A DNA stretch of 64,000 nt from NCBI GenBank assembly GCA_020631215.1, contig JAHDHS010000004.1:1-64000 (forward strand), in the 5' to 3' direction. This DNA is from Hellea sp. Its GTDB lineage: Bacteria > Pseudomonadota > Alphaproteobacteria > Caulobacterales > Maricaulaceae. Of this stretch, positions 16,499 to 26,152 are shown piece after piece. Positions within the stretch are counted from its first letter, which is position 1. Every line of letters starts with the position of its first letter. Below the pieces are notes generated by a model. The model saw only the letters and a list, made by a program, of their open reading frames with translations, had not been told where the DNA came from and did not search any database. The translations under genes and the position numbers were made by a program.

Positions 16499-19087
16499 AT
16501 GTCAGCCATCAAAAAAGCAATGAAATTAGGGTTTGCCAGCACAATCGGCGCGATTGGCGTTTTGGTTATCGGGCAGAGCGCGATTGCCAATGAAGACGGC
16601 CCTGCGGGCAGCGCCGGCGATCAGGTCAAGAAGTTCCGGCAACTCGGCACGGAACTGCCCTCGCCCAATGTTTACCGCTCTGCCTCTGGCGCGCCCGGCC
16701 CGGCCTATTGGCAGCAACAGGTCGACTATGTGATCGATGCCCGTCTGGATGAGGATAAGCGCCGCATCTTTGCCGAGAGCGATATCACATATAAAAATAA
16801 TTCACCTGATCCGCTGCGCTATCTCTGGGTGGCGCTGGATCAGAACCGGTTTAAAGATGGTTCCACTGCCCGCATAGCCAATGTTGCCTCTGCGACAGGC
16901 TCCCGACGCGGGCAGGGCTCCGGCGGTGAAGATAGCTATAGCTTTGGCGCGCTGCGCTACGAGCAAGCCATGGCGGACCGCGAATATGGGTTCGAGTTCA
17001 AGGCCATCATGGATGAGGACGGCGACACCTTGCCCTATGTCGTGAATGACACGATGCTGCGGATTGATTTACCCGAAGTCCTTGAGCCCAATGAGAGCGT
17101 CACGGTTCAGATTGATTGGGAGCATAACATCATCGACGAAGTCGCTGTGGGCGGCCGTGGCGGTTACGAATATTTCGAAGATGAAGGCAATTATATTTTC
17201 GGCCTCGCCCAGTGGTTCCCGCGTTTGGCGGCCTATACGGATTATACGGGCTGGCAGAATAAGCAGTTTTTGGGACGCGGTGAGTTTACGCTGGAATTTG
17301 GTGATTACGAAGTCAATCTGACGGTGCCATCTGATCATATCGTGTCTTCGACGGGCGTGCTGCAAAATCCGCGTGACGTGCTGACGGCCGAGCAGCGTGA
17401 GCGTCTCGACAGCGCCAACACAGAAAGCCCCGTCTATATCGTCACGCCCGAAGAAGCCGAAGAAAATGAAAAGACCAAAGCGCGCGGCACTAAGACCTGG
17501 CGCTTTAAGGCGGAAAATGTTCGGGACTTTGCCTGGTCATCCTCGCGCAAATATATCTGGGACGCGATGCTGTTTGAGCAGGATGACGAGAAGCATCCTG
17601 TCGTCACCGCTATGAGCTTCTTCCCCAAAGAAGCCGACCCGATCTGGAGCCAATATTCCACCCAGGCCGTTGTCCATACGATGGATGTCTATAACCGTTT
17701 CGCCTTCAACTATCCCTACCCCATCGCGCAATCCGTGAACTCATGGGAACGCGGCGGGATGGAATATCCGATGATCACCTTTAATGGTTACCGCCCGACG
17801 GAAGACGAGAAGACCGGCGATGTCACCTATTCACGTGGCGTGAAATACGGCCTGATCGGTGTGATCATTCACGAGATTGGGCATATTTACTTCCCTATGA
17901 CGGTGAACTCTGATGAGCGCCGCTGGACTTGGATGGATGAAGGGCTGAACTCTTTTCTGGAATATCTGGCCGAATATGAGTGGGAAGAAAATTTCCCGAT
18001 TTCTGGCGGTCAGCAAAACCCGCTGGATGTCATTCCGCGCTATATGCAATCGGCCAATCAGGTGCCAATCATGACGCAGTCTGACAGCGTGCTGCAATTC
18101 GGCCCCAATGCCTATTCCAAGCCCGCCGCCTCTTTGATCGTGCTGCGCGAGACTGTCATGGGACGCGAGCTGTTTGATCATGCCTTCCGGGAATATTCCC
18201 GCCGCTGGAAGTTCAAACGCCCAACCCCGGCTGATTTCTTCCGCACCATGGAAGACGCCTCGGCTGTCGATCTGGACTGGTTCTGGCGCGGCTGGTATTT
18301 CGGAACGGATCACGTCGATGTCGCCGTGACGAGCGTCCGCGAATATCAAATTTCCTCGCAAGACCCGGAAATCGAGTTTGATCTGGACCGCGAAGAAGAC
18401 GCCCGCAAACGCCCGGAAAACATCTCTCAAATCCGTAACCGCGAGGAAGGCATGACAACCCGCCTGCGCCGCTATAACGATCTGGAGGATTTCTACAACA
18501 AAAACGACAAATTCACCGTCACGAACAAAGATCGCAATACCTATTCATCCTTCCTGAAAGGCCTGAAAGGCTGGGAGCGCAAGGCCTATGAGCGCGCGAT
18601 GGATGAAGTCAAATATCTCTATTTTGTCGATTTCGAGAATATTGGCGGGCTGATCACGCCGCTGCCGCTTTCGCTGGAATATGAGAATGGCCGCGTTGAA
18701 GAGTTAATGATCCCGGCGGAAATCTGGCGCCGCAATTCGCAATTCGTCACCAAGCTGATCATCCGGGATGATCCGATTGTGTCCATCAAGCTGGACGAGC
18801 GGCACCAAACCGCCGATGCCGACTTCTCCAATAATATCTTTCCGCCGACCATCGCCTCTGATCGTTTGAAGCTGAAAAAATCCAACTTCACGCGTAAAGA
18901 CATGATGGCCGACAGCCTTGTTAAACTAACAAGCAAAAAGGGCGAGGACGATGAGGCCAAAAAGGCCGTGCCTCTGGACAAACCCGATGCAGCGGCCAAG
19001 GAAAAGTCCCGCAAAAAGAAGAAAAAGAAAAAACGCGAGAAATCCGCGCTGGAGAAAACCCTCGAGCGTATGCTGGGGCAGGACTAA
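16499..19087 (+). CDS. M1 family metallopeptidase, exported
   Basis: 862 residues with a signal-peptide-like N-terminus (about 1-30, ending IGQSAIAN). The gluzincin zinc site is complete: HEIGH at 458-462 and Glu481 in WMDEGLNSF, an HExxH-x18-E pattern. The substrate-binding motif corresponding to GAMEN reads GGMEYPM. The C-terminus ends in a run of lysines and an acidic-basic helix, unusual for an exported enzyme. It belongs to the long M1 proteins of unknown substrate common in Caulobacter and marine bacteria. A strong terminator follows 23 bases downstream. Confidence 0.87.
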   Translation: MSAIKKAMKLGFASTIGAIGVLVIGQSAIANEDGPAGSAGDQVKKFRQLGTELPSPNVYRSASGAPGPAYWQQQVDYVIDARLDEDKRRIFAESDITYKNNSPDPLRYLWVALDQNRFKDGSTARIANVASATGSRRGQGSGGEDSYSFGALRYEQAMADREYGFEFKAIMDEDGDTLPYVVNDTMLRIDLPEVLEPNESVTVQIDWEHNIIDEVAVGGRGGYEYFEDEGNYIFGLAQWFPRLAAYTDYTGWQNKQFLGRGEFTLEFGDYEVNLTVPSDHIVSSTGVLQNPRDVLTAEQRERLDSANTESPVYIVTPEEAEENEKTKARGTKTWRFKAENVRDFAWSSSRKYIWDAMLFEQDDEKHPVVTAMSFFPKEADPIWSQYSTQAVVHTMDVYNRFAFNYPYPIAQSVNSWERGGMEYPMITFNGYRPTEDEKTGDVTYSRGVKYGLIGVIIHEIGHIYFPMTVNSDERRWTWMDEGLNSFLEYLAEYEWEENFPISGGQQNPLDVIPRYMQSANQVPIMTQSDSVLQFGPNAYSKPAASLIVLRETVMGRELFDHAFREYSRRWKFKRPTPADFFRTMEDASAVDLDWFWRGWYFGTDHVDVAVTSVREYQISSQDPEIEFDLDREEDARKRPENISQIRNREEGMTTRLRRYNDLEDFYNKNDKFTVTNKDRNTYSSFLKGLKGWERKAYERAMDEVKYLYFVDFENIGGLITPLPLSLEYENGRVEELMIPAEIWRRNSQFVTKLIIRDDPIVSIKLDERHQTADADFSNNIFPPTIASDRLKLKKSNFTRKDMMADSLVKLTSKKGEDDEAKKAVPLDKPDAAAKEKSRKKKKKKKREKSALEKTLERMLGQD

Positions 19088-19110
19088 CCCCGCTCCCAAC
19101 CCATTCCTCC

Positions 19111-19150
19111 AAATCCCCGCCGGAGCTGCCGCCCGCGCGGGGATTTTTTA
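19111..19150 (+). terminator. Rho-independent terminator
   Basis: AAATCCCCGC (19111-19120) pairs with GCGGGGATTT (19137-19146) around a 16-base loop, with a T-run at the end. It ends the M1 metallopeptidase transcript. Confidence 0.85.
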
Positions 19151-19196
19151 TGCCTGCCCTATTGCCAAGCTCGCATAATCACAGCATGACAGAGTC

Positions 19197-19829
19197 ATGT
19201 TGATATTACACCATCTGAACAATTCCCGCTCACAACGCATCCTTTGGCTGCTCGAAGAATTGGAGCTGGAATATGAGATCAAATTCTATCAGCGCGACCC
19301 GGACACCAACCGCGCCCCGGACGAGCTGAAAGCCGTGCATCAACTCGGCAAAAGCCCGGTGATCGAAGACGGCGACGACATCGTGGCCGAAACCGGCGCG
19401 ATCATCGTCTATATTCTGGACAAATATGGCAAGGATCGCCTGCGCCCCAAAAAGGGCACGCAGGAATATGTTGACTATGTCCACTTCCTGCATTTCGCCG
19501 AAGGCTCGGCCATGCTGCCCTTCCTGCTCGCACTTTACACGGGTTATCTGGGCGAGGCGGCGGCGCCATTGCAGCCTATCATCATGAAAGAGATTAAGGG
19601 CGTGCTGGATTATTGCGAATATCAACTCATCAGCAATGAGTATTTCGCGGGCGATGAACTGACCGGGGCGGATATTCAAATGATCTTCCCGCTCGAAGCC
19701 GCCAAGGCGCGCGGCCGCTTGAAAGGCTATGAAGCCTGCAATGAATATGTTGACAAAATACAGGCCCGCCCGGCTTATCTGCGTGCACTGGAAAAAGGCG
19801 GCGACTACGCCTATGGCCCGCGCAAATAA
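19197..19829 (+). CDS. Glutathione S-transferase family protein
   Basis: 210 residues with an N-terminal thioredoxin-like domain ([18 protein letters not shown] at the glutathione site, ETGAI after the cis-Pro segment KSPVIED) and an all-helical C-terminal domain. It resembles the Gtt1-like cytosolic GSTs. The catalytic Ser/Asn region NNSRS is present. The following VOC gene overlaps by 17 bases, so the two are translated together, a pairing that suggests detoxification of an electrophile. Confidence 0.88.
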   Translation: MLILHHLNNSRSQRILWLLEELELEYEIKFYQRDPDTNRAPDELKAVHQLGKSPVIEDGDDIVAETGAIIVYILDKYGKDRLRPKKGTQEYVDYVHFLHFAEGSAMLPFLLALYTGYLGEAAAPLQPIIMKEIKGVLDYCEYQLISNEYFAGDELTGADIQMIFPLEAAKARGRLKGYEACNEYVDKIQARPAYLRALEKGGDYAYGPRK

Positions 19830-20247
19830 GGCGTCGATTTTCCACTTGGCCTATCCGGTCAAGGATAAGGAACAGACCCGTAAATTTTACCGTGATTTGA
19901 TAGGATGCGACCAAGGACGCGAGGCCGAAACCTGGATCGATTTTGATTTCTTCGGTCATCAGGTCAGCTTCCACGTTAAACCGGAGGCCTTCATCGTGCC
20001 CGACGCCACCAATCCCGTCGACGGCAAAGACGTCCCCGTCCGCCATTTCGGCGCTGTGCTGGAATGGGAAGATTGGCATGCGCTGCGTGACCGCCTGATC
20101 GAAGCCGGCACAGAGTTCGTGATCGACCCCTATATCCGGTTCAAAGGCGAACCCGGCGAACAAGCCACCATGTTCTTCCTAGACCCCTCCGGCAACGCGC
20201 TGGAGTTTAAGAGTTTTGAAGATATGGGGCAGGTGTTTGCGAATTAG
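19813..20247 (+). CDS. VOC family protein (glyoxalase/dioxygenase fold)
   Basis: 144 residues from the ATG at 19813. Begins FHLAYPVKD with a first metal-type His11, has GHQVSFHV in the middle and ends [12 protein letters not shown], giving the paired beta-alpha-beta-beta-beta modules of the vicinal oxygen chelate fold with His and Glu ligands. The ELDER-like DPSGNALE ending is typical of glyoxalase/bleomycin-resistance relatives. An upstream extension of 28 codons in the same frame lies wholly within the GST gene and is rejected. Substrate unknown. Confidence 0.85.
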   Translation: MARANKASIFHLAYPVKDKEQTRKFYRDLIGCDQGREAETWIDFDFFGHQVSFHVKPEAFIVPDATNPVDGKDVPVRHFGAVLEWEDWHALRDRLIEAGTEFVIDPYIRFKGEPGEQATMFFLDPSGNALEFKSFEDMGQVFAN

Positions 20248-20317
20248 CCCAAATCGCACTTTTATGGCTTTCGGCGGTAATTTATAAATGCGAAAAACGC
20301 TATAACATTAACGTTCA

Positions 20318-20333
20318 AGCCGTAAAAACGGCT
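20318..20333 (+). terminator. Possible weak terminator hairpin
   Basis: AGCCGT and ACGGCT form a 6-bp stem with a 4-base A loop, followed by a short TAATTTT stretch. It lies 70 bases after the VOC gene stop. The stem is short, so this is a weak call. Confidence 0.35.
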
Positions 20334-20449
20334 AATTTTCCTACGAATCCATTAAATCCAGTCCATATAGGCCTCTATTCAGCTTAGGTTGGAACTCAAT
20401 GTGCTTTTAGGCTTTTTTACTGTGTGAATTACATAGAGAAAGGCACGTT

Positions 20450-20914
20450 ATGACACATTTAAATATTTCAAAAACCCTCAAGGTTTTCGCTGTCGCAACT
20501 GCATTTGGCATTTGCGCTGGCACAGCTCACGCGCAAAGCACAGAAGAAGTCGTCGGCGCCGTTATTGGCGGCACGGCTGGCACTTATATTGGCGGCGAAA
20601 TCGACAAGAAAGGCTCCAATAAAGAAGGTAAAATTATTGGTGGTCTGGTTGGCGGTACGCTCGGCTACGTCATTGGCGGCGAACTTGAGAAAGACAATGA
20701 GTACCGCAAACGTTACAGCAATCGCGCCGGTGAATATTACATCTATAAAGGTGAGCCCTATCGCCGTTACAAAAATGACGAATATGGATTCGTCTCATTC
20801 CCTATTGGCGGTAGCGATCCGTATTATCACTACGATGGACGGAAAAAATCTCACCCTGTCTTTTCCGAACACCCTGGTCGCGGTAAAGGTAAAGGCCTAA
20901 GAAAACGCCGATAA
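20450..20914 (+). CDS. Exported glycine-zipper protein
   Basis: 154 residues. A signal peptide ends AHAQS (cleavage after about residue 28). Residues 36-80 carry two glycine-zipper stretches (GAVIGGTAGTYIGGE and IIGGLVGGTLGYVIGGE), which insert into or pack at membranes; the rest is rich in Tyr, Lys and Arg and ends in a Gly/Lys/Arg tail. An AGAAAGG ribosome site precedes the ATG. It stands alone with its own terminator. The role is unknown; related proteins sit in the outer membrane or periplasm. Confidence 0.8.
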   Translation: MTHLNISKTLKVFAVATAFGICAGTAHAQSTEEVVGAVIGGTAGTYIGGEIDKKGSNKEGKIIGGLVGGTLGYVIGGELEKDNEYRKRYSNRAGEYYIYKGEPYRRYKNDEYGFVSFPIGGSDPYYHYDGRKKSHPVFSEHPGRGKGKGLRKRR

Positions 20915-20935
20915 ACTTTTTCAAATCATTTCCAT

Positions 20936-20967
20936 ACACCCGGCTTTAGCCGGGTGTTTTTTGTTTT
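20936..20967 (+). terminator. Rho-independent terminator
   Basis: ACACCCGGC and GCCGGGTGT form a 9-bp stem with a TTTA loop, followed by TTTTTGTTTT. It lies 22 bases beyond the glycine-zipper gene stop. Confidence 0.92.
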
Positions 20968-20971
20968 AACT

Positions 20972-20997
20972 CTCCTCCCCCGTTTACGGGGGAGGAG
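20972..20997. repeat. REP-like palindrome
   Basis: CTCCTCCCCCG (20972-20982) and CGGGGGAGGAG (20987-20997) form an 11-bp perfect stem with a 4-base loop. It is followed by a GC-rich tract (GTGTGAGGGCGACG...). This resembles the dispersed CTCCCCCG...CGGGGGAG intergenic repeats of alphaproteobacteria. No second copy is seen in this window. Confidence 0.55.
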
Positions 20998-21037
20998 GTG
21001 TGAGGGCGACGTCTAGGCCGCCGCGTCGGTGTGACGG

Positions 21038-22168
21038 TTATTTGATTCCCATCCTTGGATTAATCAAAAACTTCTCGCCCGTCTTCTTGGCATTATATCT
21101 CCGCACGGTGTCGGCATCGAGCGCTTCGACCAGTGAAATTTCATCCGTATAGTGGCTGGCGAAGGTGGTTTTTAGTTCGGCGGCGACGCGTTGGCGTAGG
21201 CGGATGGCGGTTTCCATTCCGGCTTTGGCGAGGAAATTAGGCAGGAGCCATCCGCCGACGCCCCAGGCCATGCCGTATGCACGGTTTAGCGTGGTCGGGC
21301 GCATATCCAGAGACCCATAGAGATAGACCTGTTTGTGATGGACGGAGCCGTAAATCGAGTAAGCCCCCGGCGTGCGCGCGGCGGCGGCTTCCATTGCCAG
21401 CAGAATTTGCGAGGCGAGCTCGCCCCCGCCCGTCGCGTCAAAAGCCAGCGTCGCGCCGGTTTCGTGGATCGCGTCGGTGAGCTGCGCCATGAAATCTTGA
21501 TCGCTGCTATTGACGATATATTTCGCGCCCAGGCCTTTCAGGATGTCGACCTGTTCCTGCCGCCGCACAATATTGACCAGATCAACGCCATCGGCTTGGC
21601 AGATTTTATTGAGCATTTGTCCCAGGTTGGACGCAGCCGCCGTATGAACAATCGCCTTATGGCCTTCATTTTTCATAGTTTCGACAAAGCAAAGTGCGGT
21701 CAGCGGATTTACGAAACACGACGCCCCATCGCGCGATGTGGCATCCTCCGGCAAGGGTAGGGTCATCATGGCAGACACCACGCGATATTCGCCATACATG
21801 CCCCCGCCCATGGCCGCGACGCGTTTGCCCATCAGCGCCTGCGCCGCCGGGTCTGATCCCGCCGCGATGACCATACCCGCGCCTTCATTGCCTACGGGCA
21901 GGTCTTGGCCCAAACGGCCTTTCATGCGCGCCGCGCCGCCGGGCGCCAGCGGCGCTTTCAGCACAGCATTGACACCTTCGCCTTCGGTCACGGCTTTGGA
22001 CAGATCGGCCCAGCCAAACATGACCCCGTGATCGGACGGATTGATCGGCGTGGCTTCGACTTTGATGACGACCTGATCGGCTTTGGGCTCCGGCAGGGTT
22101 TTCTCATGCAGTTTCATTTCCAGCCCATCTTCGGTGATGGTGGAGAGCATTTGATAATAAGTCGTCAT
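21038..22168 (-). CDS. MDR/zinc-type alcohol dehydrogenase family oxidoreductase
   Basis: 376 residues of the medium-chain dehydrogenase/reductase fold. The N-terminal catalytic domain has EATPINPSDHGVMFG and the GNEGAGMVIAAG segment; the cofactor domain follows with an AAASNLGQML nucleotide loop at about 180. The usual zinc-ligand cysteines are absent, so it is probably a quinone-reductase- or enoyl-reductase-like, zinc-free NADPH enzyme. No operon partners are visible. AcuI-type acryloyl-CoA reductase was considered because of the dddP-like gene 24 kb away, but length and motifs do not point to it. Confidence 0.8.
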   Translation of the reverse strand: MTTYYQMLSTITEDGLEMKLHEKTLPEPKADQVVIKVEATPINPSDHGVMFGWADLSKAVTEGEGVNAVLKAPLAPGGAARMKGRLGQDLPVGNEGAGMVIAAGSDPAAQALMGKRVAAMGGGMYGEYRVVSAMMTLPLPEDATSRDGASCFVNPLTALCFVETMKNEGHKAIVHTAAASNLGQMLNKICQADGVDLVNIVRRQEQVDILKGLGAKYIVNSSDQDFMAQLTDAIHETGATLAFDATGGGELASQILLAMEAAAARTPGAYSIYGSVHHKQVYLYGSLDMRPTTLNRAYGMAWGVGGWLLPNFLAKAGMETAIRLRQRVAAELKTTFASHYTDEISLVEALDADTVRRYNAKKTGEKFLINPRMGIK

Positions 22169-22250
22169 GGATTTCCTCTTGGGTCAAAATGTGATCCCAA
22201 GATGAAGCGGCTGACGCGCGCCACGTCAAGAGTCAAATATGAATAGTGAT

Positions 22251-22457
22251 TTACGCCGTCAGTTTAGACAGCTCTGTTTCGGCGCGGCTTTTCATGGCGA
22301 TGAAACTCTCTGATGCCGCCGTCCCCACGCGCTGCGAATTGCTTAGCTGTATCTTGGCGAAATTTAGCTGCCACTCAAGATCGGTGATCCGGCGCTGTAA
22401 TGGGTTCGTATTTGCCTTTTGCATGGCGGGTCCAATCATTTTGAAACAATTGAACAT
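22251..22457 (-). CDS. Small hypothetical coiled-coil-like protein
   Basis: Up to 68 residues; an inner ATG at 22424 with a GGA ribosome-site remnant would give 57. The sequence is one long amphipathic helix (ITDLEWQLNFAKIQLSNSQ) with no cysteines and no signal. It lies between the pirin gene and the MDR gene on the same strand. It is not recognised; the call rests on codon usage in keeping with its neighbours and lack of anything else in the gap. Confidence 0.45.
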   Translation of the reverse strand: MFNCFKMIGPAMQKANTNPLQRRITDLEWQLNFAKIQLSNSQRVGTAASESFIAMKSRAETELSKLTA

Positions 22458-22479
22458 GGCTCAGCAAACTTTACGCCAG

Positions 22480-23349
22480 TTACTCAGGGAGCGGGATATA
22501 TTCTTCTTCATCGCCGGGAACCTTATCAAAACGTCCGGCTTTCCAATCGGCTTTGGCTTGCTCCAACCGTTCTTTGCGGCTGGAGACGAAGTTCCAGTCC
22601 AGATAGCGGCGGCCCAGAGGCCTGCCGCCAATCATTGCCAGCCGCGTATTGCCTTGGGCAGTGATCGTATGGGCTCCCGGTTTCATGACCGTCATGGCAT
22701 TGATCGGGGCGGAAGTTCCGCCGATTACGCCCTCGCCTTTAACCACATAAATCCCAAGCTCTTCGGTGACCGGTAAATCCAGCGAAGCCCCGTCCGGCAT
22801 ATCGGCCTCTATGTAAAGTGTCTCGGAGAAGGTTTTGACCGGGCTGGTCAGGCCGTAAGCCGTGCCCATCATGACGCGGATGGTCACACCGCCGATCTCT
22901 GTCTCTGGGATGTCTTCGGCTGGCGTGTGGTAAAAGGCCGGATCCACTTCTTCATACTCCTCTGGCAGAGCATGCCAGAGCTGTAGGCCATGCAGATCGT
23001 AGCCACTGGCTCGGAGTTCTTCGCGCGTGCGCTCGGAATGGGTGATGCCCTTCCCCGCCACCATCAGATTGATCGCCCCGGGGTGAATCGGCAGGCTGTT
23101 GCCCAGACTGTCGCGGTGGTAAATCTCGCCCTCAAACAGGTAAGTCACCGTCGCCAGATTGATATGCGGATGCGGGCGGACATTGATCCCCTCGCCCGGT
23201 TTGAAACTGACCGGGCCGAAATGATCAAAAAACACCCATGGGCCGATGCTGCGCTGCTGTATGAAAGGCAGCGCGCGGCGCACGGAAAATTCCCCGATAT
23301 CTTTCTCGCGGGGTTTTAAAATGGCTTTGATTGCGGCAGTCTCTGTCAT
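22480..23349 (-). CDS. Pirin family protein
   Basis: 289 residues from the ATG at 23349, the start nearest the family's usual N-terminus. The cupin metal site of pirins is visible: RPHPHINLATVTYLFEGE with two His, then HRDSLG, and GKGITHSE with His and Glu. Bacterial pirins include quercetin 2,3-dioxygenases and regulators of central metabolism. The C-terminal cupin domain holds YVVKGEGVIGG. The gene is divergent from the downstream-lying GST gene on the plus strand, sharing a 27-base gap. Confidence 0.88.
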   Translation of the reverse strand: MTETAAIKAILKPREKDIGEFSVRRALPFIQQRSIGPWVFFDHFGPVSFKPGEGINVRPHPHINLATVTYLFEGEIYHRDSLGNSLPIHPGAINLMVAGKGITHSERTREELRASGYDLHGLQLWHALPEEYEEVDPAFYHTPAEDIPETEIGGVTIRVMMGTAYGLTSPVKTFSETLYIEADMPDGASLDLPVTEELGIYVVKGEGVIGGTSAPINAMTVMKPGAHTITAQGNTRLAMIGGRPLGRRYLDWNFVSSRKERLEQAKADWKAGRFDKVPGDEEEYIPLPE

Positions 23350-23376
23350 AGGGTTTTTTAAATCACATTTTGAAGG

Positions 23377-24018
23377 ATGAATGCAATGCTTACGCTTTAC
23401 GATTGTTCCACCGCCCCCAGCCCGCGCCGCGCGCGCATGACCCTCGCGGAAAAAGGGATTGCGCACGAAACCGTCGAGATTGATCTGCGCAAGGGCGAGC
23501 AGATGAGCGAGAGCTACCGCAAGATCAATCCGGGCTGCACCGTCCCAGCACTACAGACCGAAGACGGGCATGTGATGACCGAAAACGCAGAGATACTGGC
23601 CTATTTAGAGGCGGAATATCCTGACACGCCGCTGACCGGGACAACGCCGATGGAAAAGGCAGCCATCGCCAAATGGAACTGGAAAATGGAGATGGAAGGG
23701 CTGCTGGCGATTGCCGAAGCGCTGCGCAATGCCTCCCCTGCCATGAAAGACCGCGCCCTGCCAGGCCCGCGCAATTACGTGCAAATCCCGGAGTTGGCCG
23801 AACGCGGGCAAAAGAAAATCGCGGCGTTTTTCGAAGATTTGGACGCGCGCCTACAAACATCCGAATATGTGGCGGGGGACAGCTATTCCGTCGCGGATAT
23901 CACGGCCACAATTGTCGTGGACTTCGCCAAATGGGTCAAAGCGGCCCCGAAAGAAGATCAGACCGCCCTGCTGGCATGGCATAAACGGATGCAGGAACGG
24001 CCCAGCTATAGCCTTTAA
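23377..24018 (+). CDS. Glutathione S-transferase family protein
   Basis: 213 residues; the start could also be the fourth codon (ATG at 23386). The N-terminal domain has DCSTAPSPRRARMTLAEKG, NPGCTVPALQ with the cis-Pro and TENAEILAYLE at the glutathione gamma-glutamyl site. The helical C-terminal domain has SVADITATI, a typical GST hydrophobic-staple motif. It is not closely similar to the GST gene at 19.2 kb. It overlaps by 4 bases the stop of the convergent amidohydrolase remnant. Confidence 0.86.
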   Translation: MNAMLTLYDCSTAPSPRRARMTLAEKGIAHETVEIDLRKGEQMSESYRKINPGCTVPALQTEDGHVMTENAEILAYLEAEYPDTPLTGTTPMEKAAIAKWNWKMEMEGLLAIAEALRNASPAMKDRALPGPRNYVQIPELAERGQKKIAAFFEDLDARLQTSEYVAGDSYSVADITATIVVDFAKWVKAAPKEDQTALLAWHKRMQERPSYSL

Positions 24019-24302
24019 TGGATTTGCCGACCCGCCACCCAGACTTGCTCAACCTTGATGTCCTTCAGGGCATCGGGGTTGGTGGTTAGCGGGTTTGAAT
24101 CCACGACGATAAAATCCGCCCATTTCCCCGCTTCCAGACTGCCCAGCCTGTCATCCTGAAACGCGCCATAGGCATTTTCGATTGTCAGAATCTGGTCCGC
24201 TTGAACAATCACGATAGGCGCAGCAGGTTTTTCAGACTTTTGGCAGGACCCCATAGCCATACAAATAGTGATCCATAAGGGAAAAAAATGGGTTCTGAGC
24301 AT
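24015..24302 (-). pseudogene. Internally deleted amidohydrolase (lipoprotein N-terminus joined to C-terminus)
   Basis: The 95-residue open frame starts with a signal peptide and a lipobox-like MGSC (Cys20), continues with VIVQADQILT, the beginning of an amidohydrolase beta-sandwich, and then jumps straight to the C-terminal end of the same family: TIENAYGAFQDDRLGSLEAG, KWADFIVVDSNPL and VEQVWVAGRQI. The whole metal-binding TIM barrel, normally about 400 residues, is missing. It therefore looks like an in-frame internal deletion of an exported YtcJ-type amidohydrolase gene. It cannot be catalytic. The reading frame is intact, so it could still be expressed. Confidence 0.75.
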
Positions 24303-24493
24303 AATGTGACAGCTATAGCTGACTCATGACCTGAGTGAAGCTATAAATTCCCCCTAACCCCTGCGAAATGGGGAAATAAATTCTACGTGCTAGTCATGCA
24401 CTGTCTTTATTCACCCTAAATTGGACTAACCGGTTGAAATCGGCACGAATTCTGCTAGGCACCCCGCAATCTTTAAAAGGGTGAGGACATTAC

Positions 24494-26074
24494 ATGTCAG
24501 ATCGGGATATTAACCTGCCGGAATTTGCAGGTCGTGCAACTATACATTGGAACTGGACACCGGCGCGTTTTTACGAAGAAGCTGTCCGCAATGAAGGCGC
24601 TGAAATCGCCAAAGGCGGCGCACTGGTCGTCAAAACTGGCAAACATACAGGGCGCTCTGCCACAGATAAGTTCGTCGTCCGCGATGCCGAGACCGAAGAC
24701 ACAGTTTGGTGGGACGGCAATGCCGAAATGTCACCCGAACATTTCGCGGCCCTGAAAGCCGATTTCGCCGACCACATGAATGGCAAAACTCTTTATGGAC
24801 AGGATACATTTGGCGGGGCTGATCTGGATCATCGTCTGCCGGTTCAGATCATAACGGAATATGCGTGGCACGGACTGTTTGTTCATCACCTACTGCGCCA
24901 GCCTAGCGCTGATGAACTCGCTAATTTCAAATCAGAATTCACAATCATCAACCTGCCCTCTTTCCGCGCAGATCCGGCCAAACACGGCACGCGGTCCGAA
25001 ACGGTCATCGCGGTCAATATGAGCGAGCGCATGGTCCTGATCGGCGGAACATCCTATGCGGGTGAGACCAAGAAGTCAGTCTTTTCTGCGCTAAATTACT
25101 ACCTGCCGCAGAAACGCGTCATGCCGATGCACTGCTCTGTTAATGTGGATGACGATGATAATGCCGCGATTTTCTTTGGCCTCTCCGGCACAGGCAAGAC
25201 CACATTATCCGCCAATCCTGACCGCACCTTGGTCGGCGATGACGAGCATGGCTGGTCAGAAAATGGTCTCTTCAATTTCGAGGGTGGTTGTTATGCCAAG
25301 ATGATTCGCCTGAACGAAGTTCAAGAGCCGGAAATTTATGCGACCACAAAAATGTGGGGCACGGTTCTGGAAAATGTTGTCATGGATCCTGAGACCCGTG
25401 AAATCGACTTTGACGATGGCAGCCTGGCTGAAAACAGCCGCGGCGCTTATGATCTCACAGCGATCCCAAATGCCAGCCCGACCGGGCGCTGCGGACAGCC
25501 GAAAACACTGGTCATGCTGACCGCTGATGCCTTTGGCGTGCTGCCTCCTATCTCGAAGCTCACCCCGCATCAGGCGATGTATCACTTCCTATCCGGTTAT
25601 ACGGCTAAGGTTGCCGGGACTGAAAAAGGCGTAACAGAGCCCACAGCGACATTCTCCGCCTGTTTTGGCGCGCCCTTCATGCCGCGTCACCCGGTGGTTT
25701 ATGGCGAGCTGCTTCGCGACTTGATCGCCGAACATGATGTGGATTGCTGGCTGGTCAATACAGGCTGGACGGCTGGGCCATATGGCACCGGCCACCGCAT
25801 GCCGATCAACGCCACCCGCACCATGTTGAATGCGGCGCTGGACGGGTCTCTGGCCAAAGGCGAGTTCCGTCAGGATGAGAATTTCGGCGTTATGGTGCCT
25901 GTTGCAGTTGATGGCGTTGACAGTGCTCTGCTGACCCCACGCAGCACATGGTCAGACCCTGCCGCCTATGACGCACAAGCCAAAAAGCTGGTCGGCATGT
26001 TCATCGAAAACTTCGCCAAATTTGAAAGCCATGTCACTGAGGATGTGCGCAAAGCCGCACCTCTGGCTGCCTAA
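24494..26074 (+). CDS. pckA: Phosphoenolpyruvate carboxykinase (ATP)
   Basis: 526 residues, the family's usual length. The P-loop GLSGTGKTT is at 229-237, followed by LVGDDEHGW, and the C-terminal [10 protein letters not shown] and RMPINATR segments are present. It converts oxaloacetate and ATP to PEP, CO2 and ADP, the entry step of gluconeogenesis, and suits growth on organic acids and amino acids. An AAAAGGGTGAGG ribosome site precedes the ATG. It has its own promoter region of about 190 bases; the coq4 gene follows after 78 bases. Confidence 0.97.
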   Translation: MSDRDINLPEFAGRATIHWNWTPARFYEEAVRNEGAEIAKGGALVVKTGKHTGRSATDKFVVRDAETEDTVWWDGNAEMSPEHFAALKADFADHMNGKTLYGQDTFGGADLDHRLPVQIITEYAWHGLFVHHLLRQPSADELANFKSEFTIINLPSFRADPAKHGTRSETVIAVNMSERMVLIGGTSYAGETKKSVFSALNYYLPQKRVMPMHCSVNVDDDDNAAIFFGLSGTGKTTLSANPDRTLVGDDEHGWSENGLFNFEGGCYAKMIRLNEVQEPEIYATTKMWGTVLENVVMDPETREIDFDDGSLAENSRGAYDLTAIPNASPTGRCGQPKTLVMLTADAFGVLPPISKLTPHQAMYHFLSGYTAKVAGTEKGVTEPTATFSACFGAPFMPRHPVVYGELLRDLIAEHDVDCWLVNTGWTAGPYGTGHRMPINATRTMLNAALDGSLAKGEFRQDENFGVMVPVAVDGVDSALLTPRSTWSDPAAYDAQAKKLVGMFIENFAKFESHVTEDVRKAAPLAA

Positions 26075-26078
26075 GCTC

Positions 26079-26109
26079 CCTGCATACGTCTGCATAAACC
26101 CTATGCAGG
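26079..26109 (+). terminator. Possible terminator-like hairpin after pckA
   Basis: CCTGCAT (26079-26085) pairs with ATGCAGG (26103-26109) around a 17-base loop and is followed by CTTATTAATT. There is no clear T-run, so termination is uncertain; it may only attenuate reading into coq4. Confidence 0.3.
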
Positions 26110-26152
26110 CTTATTAATTGCGACCGAAGAGCAATTGTCCTACTGGATTGAT

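Noticed and set aside
17831..18430. Antisense open frame within the M1 metallopeptidase gene
   Set aside because: Opposite the zinc-site coding region of a complete enzyme; no motifs, no ribosome site.
21038..22168. AcuI-like acryloyl-CoA reductase to go with DMSP cleavage
   Set aside because: It is longer than AcuI, lies 24 kb from the dddP-like gene, and shares only general MDR features.
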